From NCBI GenBank assembly GCA_025765615.1, contig JAIVFJ010000144.1:1-64000 (forward strand): a stretch of 64,000 nt of DNA, read 5' to 3'. The stretch is from Zopfochytrium polystomum (taxonomy: Eukaryota; Chytridiomycota; Chytridiomycetes; Chytridiales; Chytridiaceae). Below the pieces are notes generated by a model that did not search any database, had not been told where the DNA came from, and was given only the letters and a program-made list of their open reading frames with translations. This document shows positions 1 through 11,325 of the stretch, in pieces. The stretch's first letter is position 1; every line of letters begins with the position of its first letter. The position numbers and the translations under genes were made by a program.

Positions 1-68
1 GACGTTGAGCTTGGCACGGAGGGGGAGACGACGAGGGGGCCGGCCCCGGTTGTCACGAGCAAACTCAG

Positions 69-540
69 AAGGGGGGGGGGGCGGGATTGCACGCCGTGCC
101 GCCGGCAACTAACCCCCCAGGGCGCACCAAAACCCCATTAAAAAACCCTCCAAGCCCGCCCGCGCTCGAGCCGACCACGCGGCGGCTCCGCGTCTACCTC
201 CCCGACGGCGTCACGCTGGTCGCGTCCACTCAGCGCGCGCAGCGCATCCTCGAGACGTCGCACCCGCCGACATACTACATCCCGCAGGCCGACGTCGACA
301 TGCGGCTCGTCCGCCCCGCCTCGGACCCGCGCCCGTCGTTCTGCGAGTGGAAGGGCGTCGCCGCTTACTTTGACGTCTTTGCCGCCCCGCCGGACGCCGC
401 CGGCGGCAGCAGCCCCGTCGCAAAGAGGCGAGGTGAGAGGAGGGGGAGGAGGGAGCGTCCTTTCGCGAAGAGGAGGGGGTTTGGCGACGGGTTTGTGGAG
501 GAAGCAATAGCTCTAGCGAAGCACTCACGCACACCAAAAC

Positions 541-581
<41 letters not shown>

Positions 582-941
582 ACCCCTCACTCTCAGTATG
601 GTCCTACCCGACGCCGAATGCGCGCTACGCCGCCATCGCGAACCACCTTTCCTTCTACGCAGACCCGTTCATCTGCTATGTCGACGACGAGCGGGTCGTG
701 CCGCAGCCGGGCGACTTTTACGGCGGCTGGCTCACCTCGGATATTGATGCAAGTAGTTCTCCCTCGAGACCACGGTTCGTACTGAATAGTCTACTCCTCG
801 ACGTTTCCAGGGCGGCAAGCGCGGTGTCAAGGGCGGGCCGGGCACGTGGTACTGTCCTCGTCGTTACACTCTCCTTTCCTGTATGGAATTCTTCCGCTGA
901 CCTGCGTCGCCCTCGCGCGACATTCTCGCAGGGGATGGTAA
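69..941 (+). CDS. DUF427 domain protein, four-exon model, 5' end uncertain
   Basis: Function of the family is poorly known; DUF427 is a small beta-rich fold. Exon 1 (to 432) reads RVYLPDG, then LETSHPPTYYIP, then CEWKGVAAYFDV, the family's signature blocks. Intron 433-596 carries a run of about 39 A. Exon 2 (597-748) starts with VWSYP and includes FYADPF and GGWLTSDID. The next intron appears to be a GC-AG intron (gcaagt at 749). Exon 3 (811-848) gives GGPGTW across a last intron (849-931) to a tiny exon (932-941) that supplies GW and the stop, matching the usual GPGTWGW family ending. No in-frame ATG precedes the domain; an upstream in-frame stop at 6-8 and a possible acceptor (cag, 66-68) suggest the start lies in an exon outside the window. 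Domain call firm, 5' end not. Confidence 0.75.
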
Positions 942-1442
942 TCAGGGTACCGTGTTGTGCCGAACATACTCCCCGCACCGGTCCAGGGAAAAGTAAACTC
1001 GCGGTATAAGAGCTAGTTGGGGGAAACCTTTTTCTTTTTTTGTTTCTTATTTTCTCTTCTTCGTCAAGCTTGCCGCAGGGAGTGGGTTTCGGGGGATAAA
1101 GGAGTCAACAGACGCAACGACGGTAGCTGCTACAACTAGTATGTGGCGGGGCGAAAAAACAAAGAACACGAACTCAACAGGGGATAAAAATGGGAAAGAG
1201 CTTTCCATCTGTGAAGGAGGAGCAACAGTAGGAGGCAGACAGAAGGGAAAGAACAGGACAACGCACGAACGCACCCAGCAAAAACGGAAAGGGAGAGAGG
1301 GACGGACGAGAGGGAGGGGAGAAGAAAAAGGACGAGGTACCCAACAAAGAAGAAAGAAGGACAGAGAGGAAACGAAAAAGGTTGAGGACATCAACAGGGA
1401 GCCGGGGCACCAAGAGTGGTTTGCCCATTCGCCGCACCTTAT
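942..1442. other. Convergent intergenic spacer, purine-rich
   Basis: Lies between the 3' ends of the DUF427 gene (+) and the Pan1/intersectin-like gene (-). Positions about 1140-1400 are strongly purine-rich on the + strand (AG/GA runs). The open frames here are low-complexity Arg/Lys/Glu or Phe/Ser/Pro strings with no recognisable domain. I see no gene. Confidence 0.6.
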
Positions 1443-4400
1443 CTAGTACCTGACCGAACGAATCGCCTGTTCGTGCATGCTCAACCACTTGTTGCGAATT
1501 GCTGCGCTCGGGGCTTTGACCGTGATCACGTCCTCGCCGTGCACGATCTGCAGGGTCGTGTCGTCGCCTCCCGCTCCACGAACAGAGATGTTAGTGACAA
1601 GCATGGGCTGGAGGGGAGATGTTTGAATGTCAGTGGAGAACGAACGGGTAGTTTGAAATCAACCATATCGAGTCCTACCGCGTGGTACAGCGTCTGCGAG
1701 TATCCGCTGCGATCGTTCACCCTCTTGGTGGGCTGGACAAGAAGCAGCACGTCGCTCAGCAAGTAGCCGTGCAACTTCCTGCCGCTCTTTGCCTTGGTCA
1801 GCGCACTGTCGAACAAAAAGAGGCGGGGGCCGCCGAATCGCGATGAGCCGGTGATGTCGAATCGGTCACGCAGCTTTTCACGGTGGAGCGGTCGTTAGTT
1901 CGTTTACTCCAACACCAACAAGCCACACGAAACAACAATTACAAAAGGGAGAAAAGGGTAATAAAAAAGTGACTCGAACTCACAAACTCTGAACCACCAT
2001 CCAGATCGACGGTGGCAGCAATCTGCTCCAGCTTCGCGCGGCTGTCGCCAGCAAGCGCTGCCTTGTTGACCTTGTCAGCCACGCGGTCCGCTGCAGCCAG
2101 GGCCTTCGACACCGAGTCATACTCAGGGTGGCCAACCGGCGTATAATGCAGAATTTGCTTCAAAATCAAAGTGTATCGCGTGATGCGCTGCATTGGCTGG
2201 AGCAAGAATGACGACAGATCGAGGTTTCTGCAACGAGGATCTCTCTGCGTTGTCTGGTACGGTGCTAGTAAGCCCCAACGTCTTCCAAAACGCCATTTCA
2301 TAGTTACCTTGAGGAATTCCTGGAGCTTTTCAGTTTCCTGGCGCTTCTTCTGCAAAAACTTTGCAGCATTCAATTGGTTTCCGCAGTACACTTGGTAGCA
2401 GTCTAGATCCTCCGCCTTGGTATTTTTGGTCAGCGTAGGCAAGTGAGTACCTTCTGGACCACTCACATGACGCGAGAACAGTTCGCCGACGTTCGTAACA
2501 ACGTAGTCGCTTTCCGCAATGGTCGCTTCGAAGTCAGATAGTATAATCGAGTTGACCATCAATAGAGACTCGATGTTTGAAAAGATTGCATTTAGATCGG
2601 ATTGCGACAAGAAACTCGACATCGGCTCATAAAAGACCTGCGCCGCAGTGGCGTCAGTCAATAGAATAAAAGATGAAGTCAGCGAAACAAATGACAAGCA
2701 AGCGAACCTGAATAATCAGTTGCAAATCTCGGACATAAAACTGCTCCGTCTGGTAAAGTTCGAAAATAGCCTCTTGCCGCTTCCGCTCCTCGATAGCCAG
2801 CTGTGCAAGGCGGTTCGGGTCTACAACGCTGGCCCAATGCTGGTGCCCCTCCATGGAAGAAAACTGGCAAATAGGTTACAAAAGGGCCCTCGGGGAACCG
2901 AACCAAGGCTCGACGCTTACTTGTCTCTGAGAGCTACTCCTTGACATACCAAGCCCGTCCAGCGATGCATTCGAACTCCACGCGGGCATGCTGGCGCTGG
3001 CCAGTCGGTTCATTCCAACATCGATCCCGCTGCTGGAAGATGATGTTCTTTGGGGAAAATCGGCTTGCGGTGAAAACGACACCGCAGCTTTCTGTGACAA
3101 CACTGATTTGCCGAACAAGGACGAAACAGGCGCAGCAGTTTTCTCACGAGCGTCCGCGAGGTAAATGGCTGGTACAAGACCCTCCTCGCCTTTAGTGTTC
3201 CGGACCTTCCACCAATCTGGGACAGATTTATCCAAGACGTCCAGCATATCGCCAACTGCCACGGTCAATTCATCCTCGCGGGTGGCCGAGTATTCGAATT
3301 TCGCCTCTGCACGGCCGATCGGTACCGCCGGCTTTGGTGCCTCAACAACAGCTGGTTTGGTCGGGTCATAAACTTCAATGAAGTCACGAGGGAACCACCC
3401 TCGTTTCACGGAGTCTGTTTGAAGGACACCGTATAGCCACTGCTCGTCCTCCTTTTCAACTTCGACAAGGTCACCCACAGCGAGGCCAAGGTCATCAGGC
3501 CGGTTTGGCACAAACTCAAACTGGCATTTCGCAATGAACAGGACTTTGGCTGGCTCCACAGGGTCTGGCGCGAAAGGAATAGGAGGTGACGGCATCTCCT
3601 TTTCAATTACAGATTCCTTCGGAGGTTCAGGAAGTTTGCCGGAGTCGGTGACGTCCGTGAGAGGTATTCCTGCAGCCTGTGCCAAATGCTTATCGCTGAA
3701 AACATCACTCCATCGATTCGTGCTGTCTGTCTTCACTGCACCCGAAGCTTCATGTCGTAAACGGACCTGTGGCGCCAGATCCGCCGCAGGTAAGTTCCGA
3801 GATATCGACTCTCCAGATGGAGGCGTCGTGGAAATTGAAGGTACGGCGCCAAACGGCGTAATAATGCGACCGCTTTCAATGGACTCAGCCTTGCTAACAA
3901 TCTCCCACTCATCGCCTACATTGACGGATGCAGGCGTCGTTGTTGAAAGTGGCACAACTTGAGCGAATGTGGGAATCTGAGAAGAAGGGGGAGGTGTGGG
4001 TGATGGCGCCTTAGGAGTGGGAACAGCGGGAACTTGAGGCGGGGCAATTCCGCTCCCGCTGTTGCTCGCCTCTCTCTTTGAGACTGGAGGTGGTGGCGGC
4101 TTGGCTCTACTGGTGCTGCTGCCGCTGACGGGCTTCAACTTGAAGCCGCCCTCTGGAACAGTCAACGTAAATAAGTTTGGGCCTTTTGCACCAACATCGG
4201 CTGGGGTTGGCTTCTTCTTTGGTGTGTCATCGCCAGATGAAAGCACATCAGTCCCACGCTCGTACTTTTTCACTGGTGGGACAATGCCCGGTGGAGGAGG
4301 AGGTGGTGGTGGAGGGGGTACTCCGCCACCCATAAGCAGCGGTGGCGGTGTCGGGACGACCGGAGGCGGAGGAGGGGCCACTACGACAGGCTTCGGGGCA

Positions 4401-7400
4401 GGTGGAACATTGTTCCAGTCGTCGTCGTCGCTCTCGTCGTCAGAACCTGTTCCTTGGCGAATCTTCTTTAATGAGTTTTGGAACACTTTTGAAGTGCTCC
4501 ACGATTCTTGAGGTTGTGACGAAGCAGTCTTGGACGCAGCAGTAGCTTCGGTAGTGGTGACTATTCCTGTGAAAGGAGTTGGCGGTGGGGGAGGAGGTGG
4601 GGGAGGAGGTGGCGGTGTGCTTCCTATCGTGGCCTCAATGGACGGAAGTGGTCTCGGAGGAGGAGGAGGAGGAGGAACCGCACCGTTGCCGCTCAGAATA
4701 GGGCCCGATACTATTGGGGCCGATGAAGCGGATGGAGTTTGCCCATCGCTGTCAGCAGCAACGGAGGGCCTCGGGCCAAACGGATTGAAACTTTTCGCAG
4801 CCTTCTTGACGGATCCACCTTCTCTCGGCAAGTCTGTCGGACGATGAGCCGGCGGCGCAGCACTCTTGCCAGCGGACCGCGGGACCGCAGAGGCCGTTGA
4901 GTCAACCAAGGTAGGTCCCACACGGGTCCTGCTCGTCGGAGGAGGTGGGGCAGGACGCTTGGCAGGAGCCTTTGCCTTCTCCGCCGCCTCGCGCTCACGC
5001 GCTCGAATCTGCTCCATCGCGGAACGAGCGCCAGCAGTGACGTCGGGATCTAACGCCGCTTTCGCGCCTAGACGGAGCTCGCACACGGAGTCCAACGCAG
5101 ACTGGGTCGGAGCTGAACTGATTTTCGCCTCTTTTGTCAGTTCTCCAGAGGCACCGACAGAGTATCCCGCCTGAGCTTCTTGAGCGCGAATCTTTTGGAT
5201 CGCCTTTGAAAAGTCATCATCGCCACTATGCTGCAGCTGCGGCTTCACAGCAGCAGCTGAAGACGGAGGTGCCCGCGCACTCGTCCCAGATGCTCCAAAT
5301 GCGGCAAATGGATTCGTCGCTGTGGTTGGTTCTGGAAGTGAAGTAGTCGTGGCCGGTGGCGATTTCGCAAAGGGGTTGAGGGAGGAGACACCCGTTGGAC
5401 CGCCCGAAACCACAGCTGGTGTGACGGGCTTTATAGTACCAAAAGGATTACTTGGTGGCAAAGCCTCGTCCTTCCGTTCCGTAACGGTCGGGGTTGGCCC
5501 AGGCACAGGACTGCCGAGCGATGGCGTAGAAACAACCGGGCTTGCTGCCGCCTTATTATATCCGGCAGCACGCTCCTTCGCCGCACGAATGCTGGCCTGC
5601 GCTGCCGCAACCGCGTCAAGCACCATAGCCTTCGTCGATGACAGAGTCGAACTCGTAGTTCCACTCTCCCTCGAAACTCCAAAATCAATATCAGACGACA
5701 GGGAGGCGACCCGCGAACTTGGTTCAGTCGCGGTAACAGACACGGCTGCCGATGGAGTAGCTGCCGTGAGGAGCGGTTCCGCCCGAGCGTCAGTCCGTGC
5801 CACCTCCACAGTCGTCTGCCACGGTCGTCCGAACGGAACCCTATCAAAATCCTGTTGCTGGCTGGGCTGGGATGGGTCAGTCCAGTTCCCAAACGGGGTT
5901 GGTGCGGGGCTTGCGCCTGAGTTGGGTTTGTTGGCGCCGCTTGCTGTCGACCCGAACGAGAACGGATCGCTGGCGGACGGGGCGGAGAAGGTGTTCGCCG
6001 TTACCGAAAACGACCCGAAAGGTGTAGGCCCGTTGAGCGCATCGAGGTCTGGGAACTTTGCACTCGCATCTGTTTGAGCTCCTCCACCAGAAGCAAAAGC
6101 GCCAACGCTGAACGAATCAGGTAGGAGGGCTGTCGGTTGGAGGGCAGCCTCAACACGCGCTTGATGCCCACCAGTTGTTCCAGTGACAGCGCCCGTCCCG
6201 GCTGTCCCACCAGAAAGTCGCCGCTTGAAACTTTCAATCAAATCCCTGACTTCCTTGCTCTTGATTCCCACGCCGTCTTCGTAACGCAACCGGTCATCTA
6301 GACTTGGCTCCCATCCTTTCAAAGACGCGAGAACACGAGCAACGGCATCGCTCCCCGTCACTGCGACAGGAAGGGTGGCCCGTTGCACGGAAGCTCTCAC
6401 TTGCGCTGAGAGAAGCCTCGTTCTTGACAAAGCAGAGTCGATCTCGTTGTCCCGAGTAGATTTTTCGCTCTGTATTTTGTCCAAATCGGCCGACAGGTTG
6501 GAGCTTCCAACTGCAGGAGAGGAGAATGACGAAGAACTGACGGACGGAAGAGCCATTGATGATGGCGCAGATACGCCCAGGGCAGCCATGCGCGCCGCCA
6601 GCAAAGCCGCAGCACGACTTGCGATGTCGTCTCCGCCACTGCTTTGGTTTTTCCTGGAATTCTCCTGCGCTTTATCTGACTTTTTGTCGGCGACCATCCT
6701 CGACAACGTCCTACACTCCTCTGCCACTGCGGCGATCTCCTGCTCGAGCGAAGCTGCATCCCGCTCCAAAATTGAAGCAGTTGCTTTTCGCTTTTCCAAT
6801 TCCGCATTAGCGTTTGCACTGGAGCCGCCAGAGCTACTGCCAAAGGTGCTCCTAACTCGATCGATCAGACCTGACTTGGAGCGCTCCTCGAAAACTATAT
6901 CTTCAAGAACTTGCTCCGCAGATCGTCGTCGTCTGTCAACTTCCCGCTGGATGTCTTTGACAGCTTGCTTCGACGCCTCGAGGCGGTGTGTCAAAGAAGC
7001 GATATCTTTCCGCCTGTCTTCGATTGCATCAGTGATGCGTGCCCGCTCGGCCTCCTCAATTTCTTTCGGAGGCTTCGACAGTGACGGTCGACCACTTCCA
7101 AACCCTCCAAACAGAGGGTCATCTGCTAGACTGGACTGACTCCCAAGACGACTGCCTCCTTCAAGTTGACGCTGTTTCGATTTGACAATGTCGTTCATAA
7201 CCTGAGACTTCATCAGGTTCGCCATGGAGTCAAGATCACGGGATGACGGCGGCACCAGATTCGCTGGTAACTTTGTCGGAAGATCATTCCCAGCCTTCTT
7301 TCGATGAAGAAGATGCATCGCGACAGCAAACTCATAGGGGTTTAGTTTGCCTGACCCCTGAATGTCCGCAAGGTTCCTACGTTAATTGAAACTGTTTAGA

Positions 7401-8823
7401 AGGCATTTTGGCCGGAACCAAACTACAAACCAAACTTGAGCGAGAATGTTGTCAGGCAGTCCACTTTGAACAAACAGCCTTCTTGCGCGATCCCCTGATA
7501 ATGATGCAGAACGATAAAGGAATAAATGGAAGCCCACGCGCGTAGGTCTGAACAAACCATCAAGGAAGCCTGTGTTGTTTGGGTCCCATACTTTGAAGAT
7601 CGCATCGTAGCCGGCCTTCTCTTGACTCGAAATGGCCCAGCCTGAAGTGGCAGCTGCTGACGATGATCGCTCCATTCCAGGTGATCCAGAAGATGTCGGT
7701 GTCCCTAGTCCAAACGATGTCGAAGGGGCTCTCGTCATCACGCTGGGCGAGGGTCTCAATGAAGCATCAGCTGACTGAGGCTGCAAAGGGGAGCTAAAAC
7801 CCCCCAGAGACGATTGCTGATATCCGGGAGCGCTAGCGCTTGGAGTCATGCCAAGACCACCAAGCAGGTTTGCTGCAACGGATGGAGGAGTAGCGACAGC
7901 AGGTTGCTGCAACCCCATCGCTACGGCGGCCATCGATGATTGAATCTGGGAGCGGACATTATCGGGCAGGGTAGGTGGGAGCTCTTGCCCTGACATCCTC
8001 AGGCGTATGAGAAACATGGCAACGGCGAACTCGGGAAATGACAGAGTCGGCTGGCGTGCAACACTGGCCAGCTCCCTAAAGACGTCCGTGGTTGGTCACT
8101 CATGGAAGTGGCACGTCAGTCCCCCTGCCCACGGACACACTCACCAAACACGCGCGAGCACATCTTCTGGCAGCTGCGACTTCAGGAAAACGTTTCTCGC
8201 GGCCATCGCTTTTCGTTGGAGTAAGGTTTTAGAGCCAAGGACCGATTGACCTCAACAGAGCGAGTTCCTCAACAGGGACCGTAAAGAACCTTACCTGAAA
8301 CTTGGCCGGATGGGGAAGGCGCACAGCTCAGGAATGTGGACTCAAAGTTTCCGAGATCATTCGGCTTGATGAAGTCGAGCCTCACTTTGAGAGAAGAGAA
8401 ACAGAAGAGTCAATAAAGTGGCCCACAGAGGCAGAGCCGGGGGTTGCGAGGTGTAGTGGCGTGGAAGGCGATTGGAATACACATACCCATTGACGCAAGG
8501 TTTCGTCTTCCTTGGGGCGCATGAAGTTGCTGCGCACCCGCAGTTCCCGAGGGTCCTGAGAAGGATGCCGCCCTCGCCCCAGCCGAAGGCGATCCGTACC
8601 CAGGCTGCATCAGCGACGAGGGCTGCTGGGGCAAAAGAGTCGGAAGGGCGCCGGCAGCAGGTACCAGAGCCAAGCCTGGAGCCGCGAAGCCGCTCCCGCC
8701 GCCTACGGCTCCACCGGCCAGGCCATGCTGCTGATGCTGCTGATGCTGCTGCTGCTGCAGCAGTTGCATCTGCTGCTGTTGGTACAGCAGCATCTGCTGC
8801 TGCTGGAGCTGCTGATGCTGCAT
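1443..8823 (-). CDS. Pan1/intersectin-like endocytic scaffold with RhoGEF (EH-EH-CC-acidic-SH3-SH3-DH-PH)
   Basis: Roughly 2,200 aa, about 11 or more exons. Proposed start 8823 opens a Gln-rich N-terminus. EH1 spans 8384-7960 over several exons (RLDFIKPNDLG, FLKSQLPEDVLARVW, LSFPEFAVAMFLIR). EH2 spans about 7650-7300 (AIFKVWDPNNTGFLDG, FVQSGLPDNILAQVW, YEFAVAMHLL). A long exon (about 7318-2910) encodes a coiled coil (7100-6450), a Pro-rich tract, and an acidic DDESDDDDW motif near 4440, like the Arp2/3-activating acidic tails of Pan1/WASP. SH3-1 (about 3540-3380) and SH3-2 (about 3320-3180) follow. Then a DH domain (about 2830-2000; YVRDLQLIIQ, FLLQPMQRITRY) and a PH domain (1873-1443) ending in VRY-stop. 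The order matches intersectins such as Cryptococcus Cin1; the EH1 style and acidic motif recall Pan1. Likely links clathrin endocytosis to actin and Rho GTPases. The exact start is uncertain. Confidence 0.88.
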
Positions 8824-9270
8824 ATGTGCAGGTAGTAATATCGATACGAATCGAACGCCCGTCGCCTTCTCCTGCTGCTGCTCGCTTTCTGTCTCTGTGC
8901 CTGATCTGTCTCACTTTCACTGTCTCTCTGTCTCTCAGTCTTCCCAACCAGCCGACCACGCCGAACAAATGGAACCCTTTTCCCCCACTTCCGTTCTGCG
9001 TTCTGCGTAAGGCGGAAACAATGGCTTGCAAGGGAGGCAATGCTCAAAAGCCCCCACCCCACTGCATTCCGCCAGTCACCCCAACTGACAGAAGCTTGAG
9101 TTGTGGGAGTAAACTCATTGAAGTGAAATAAAAGTACAAGCTCGGTTGATTTAACTATGTTGGTCTCATTTCCACCACGCGATTCGGCCGAGATGGCAAA
9201 GGACGAATGAGAAACAGAGGAGAAAACACAGACGAGGAAGAGGAAGGGGAAGAACTCTATCGAAGAATGG
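8824..9270. other. Spacer between the Pan1-like start and the bZIP stop
   Basis: Both flanking genes are on the minus strand, so this should hold the promoter/5' UTR of the Pan1-like gene and the 3' end of the bZIP gene. CAG/CTG trinucleotide runs extend from the polyQ-coding start into it. No separate gene is supported. Confidence 0.5.
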
Positions 9271-10167
9271 TCAAACGCAACCCGCGAAACGTTTCAGATC
9301 GTCCTCCCGAATAATCCACGCTTGCCGCTCTTCCTCCCACCGCTGCAACCGCGCTCGCAAAACGGCGTTCTCAGCCCGGAGTCGCTCGGTCTCGGCTTGC
9401 AGCGAGTCCCGTTCGTTCTGGCGCCGCTCGCGGAGACGCTGGCACGCGGCCCGGTTTTGCAAACGACGCCGCAATCGGCGAGACTGGTCGGCGTCAGGGT
9501 TCGCCGTCGGGGCGTCGGCTGCCCGGGAGCGTTGCCTGGAACCGTCGTGGGACCGAGACGATATGGTGGACGAGGAAGGGGACGGAGGCGGTCTCGTCGC
9601 TTCCCAGGGAGAAGGCTCATGGTGCCCTTCTTCGCGCGTAGCGGTCGAAAACTCTCGTCGCGGGAAATCTGGGCTGCCGGGCCGCAGTCGGCTATGCTCT
9701 CGAGCTGCGGCAGCCTGTGAGGCCCAGCGACTGGGTTCGTGATTGGGAAATGAAACATTCTGGCAGTACAGGGGCACTGAAGAGCAGATAGGCTGTCGCT
9801 GAGCTTGATAAAGGGGGCGAGGAAAGTCGAGGTGATCAAGACGTTCCTGGCGTGAACATTCCAGTGTGGATTCCTGATGCATTGTGTCTTCTTCCACGCG
9901 TCTCGAGAAAGGGCCGCTGAATGTGAACTCCTGCACTGAGTATGGGGAGGACACGAATGGCGGAGAAGGGGCGAACGCCGCTGGTGCTGAATGAGGTGTT
10001 TCGTCCCGCAATGGAAGTCTCGGGGATGCCCGAGCGAAGGGTGGTGGATGAGGATTAAAGATTGTGGGACGTCTGCCTTGGGCGCTGTTGGCCGCAGACG
10101 CTAGCAGCTGGGAGAGTGCCGGTAAAGGTTGGTCGCTTGCCGCACGCGAGAGCGGGAGCTGCGACAT
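9271..10167 (-). CDS. bZIP transcription factor
   Basis: Single-exon ORF of 298 aa with an ATG start. The C-terminal quarter is a basic leucine zipper: the basic region QNRAACQRLRERR keeps the N-x7-R signature that contacts DNA and is followed by a zipper with heptad-spaced Leu/Ile/Trp (LQAETERLRAEN, then VLRARLQRWEEE). The stop follows shortly after. The first 220 residues are Ser/Pro/Arg-rich and look disordered, as expected for an activation or regulatory region. A cysteine sits inside the basic region (AAC), which in some fungal bZIPs is redox-relevant; that link is inference. It is divergently oriented from XRN1, with 1.16 kb between the starts. The target genes cannot be told from sequence. 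Confidence 0.88.
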   Translation of the reverse strand: MSQLPLSRAASDQPLPALSQLLASAANSAQGRRPTIFNPHPPPFARASPRLPLRDETPHSAPAAFAPSPPFVSSPYSVQEFTFSGPFSRRVEEDTMHQESTLECSRQERLDHLDFPRPLYQAQRQPICSSVPLYCQNVSFPNHEPSRWASQAAAAREHSRLRPGSPDFPRREFSTATREEGHHEPSPWEATRPPPSPSSSTISSRSHDGSRQRSRAADAPTANPDADQSRRLRRRLQNRAACQRLRERRQNERDSLQAETERLRAENAVLRARLQRWEEERQAWIIREDDLKRFAGCV

Positions 10168-11325
10168 CGAGGAAGACCAGCTTGTAGGTGAGGCTGTTCA
10201 GGATCGTACTTTGCTGTGGTGCCAACAAGCTGAAGTGAGGCATATAACAATCGACACGAGGAATCGAGTTGTCGATAGGAATGTGAAATTCACAAGAACA
10301 AACGAGATAGAGCTTGGTGAGTGCGTTGCGTGGTGAAGGTAGGATTCTGCACGGCACAACTGGCCCAAACGGCGGGTTTTCCTCGACTGAGATCTGTTCT
10401 TCCAATAAGACCTAGTTCGAAGAGTTGTAATGAGCGCTGGAAGAGTGCGATGAACGACGGTAATATAGTGAGCACACAATCTGAGATACGCACCCAACGG
10501 TCCAGTGGAAATTGTCTGGATAGGCTCTGCTATTATTGTCGACAATTTCCTTTTACCAGTCCCGCTGGAAGTAAATTGGCCAATGGCCTCACATTTGACG
10601 CAACGACAGTTCATGTTAATGGAGCGCAATGCTTTGGAAAACTTGCATGTCCGATAAAGCCGTAATGCTAACCTTTGTTACTGAATTTAGATAGCAGTCG
10701 AAGGGCAATGGCGGTGCTCCGACCACTAAAACTTGCTTACACTTGGCTTCAATGCCTCGCACACATTGAGTTCTCCTTTGGCACCTTTGTACATTATAAT
10801 GCAATAAGAGGTAATTCCAATAGAATTCCATTGTGATAGAAAAACGAAACGCATTTTCCCTGGTTTTCGTCTAACGCGCAAAGCCGCGAGCGTCGGAAGT
10901 GGCGCTGTGGTTCTGAATATTAACGCCAAGCCGGGTGCTGTTGCGTTGTGTGCCTGCTGACTCTCGCAACTTGGAAGAGAAGAGAAAAAAAAGGAGACAC
11001 ACACCGAGGGAAAAGGTGAGGAACCCGTGGCCGGCGGGTGGTGGTCCTGGTGACGCGAAGGCCAGACTGCCCCTGGACCAATACTGGAGGGGTTTACTGC
11101 GAAAGAGTGGACCGATCCTATAGTTGGAAGCTGTCATGAAGTCGTCGCAGTGGGGATAGTGTCCTGGGTTGCGAGTCAGATGTCGGTCGCGCCTCCCAAT
11201 AGTGAGATCTAATCACCCTTGACAGCCTCCTCGAGGCGAAGTCACCACAGCTTCGATTCACTGTTGTAAACTCAAATCTGCGGCGGCCTGTGCAAAATAG
11301 TTCAACAAGACCATCCAGTGGCAAC
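10168..11325. promoter_or_regulatory. Divergent intergenic region between bZIP and XRN1
   Basis: This 1.16 kb should contain both promoters. The open frames within it (up to 143 codons) show no family resemblance and overlap each other on both strands. No TATA element or other site could be assigned with confidence. Confidence 0.4.

Noticed and set aside
898..900. TGA as the DUF427 stop
   Set aside because: Read-through gives a non-conserved tail; splicing to 932 restores the family ending GTWGW and a stop at 939-941.
1047..1488. Overlapping ORFs on both strands in the purine-rich spacer
   Set aside because: Composition is entirely explained by AG/CT runs; one merely overlaps the final PH exon of the Pan1-like gene out of frame.
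10198..10629. 143-codon minus-strand ORF upstream of the bZIP gene
   Set aside because: No recognisable domain, uneven composition and overlap with other random frames in a promoter region.
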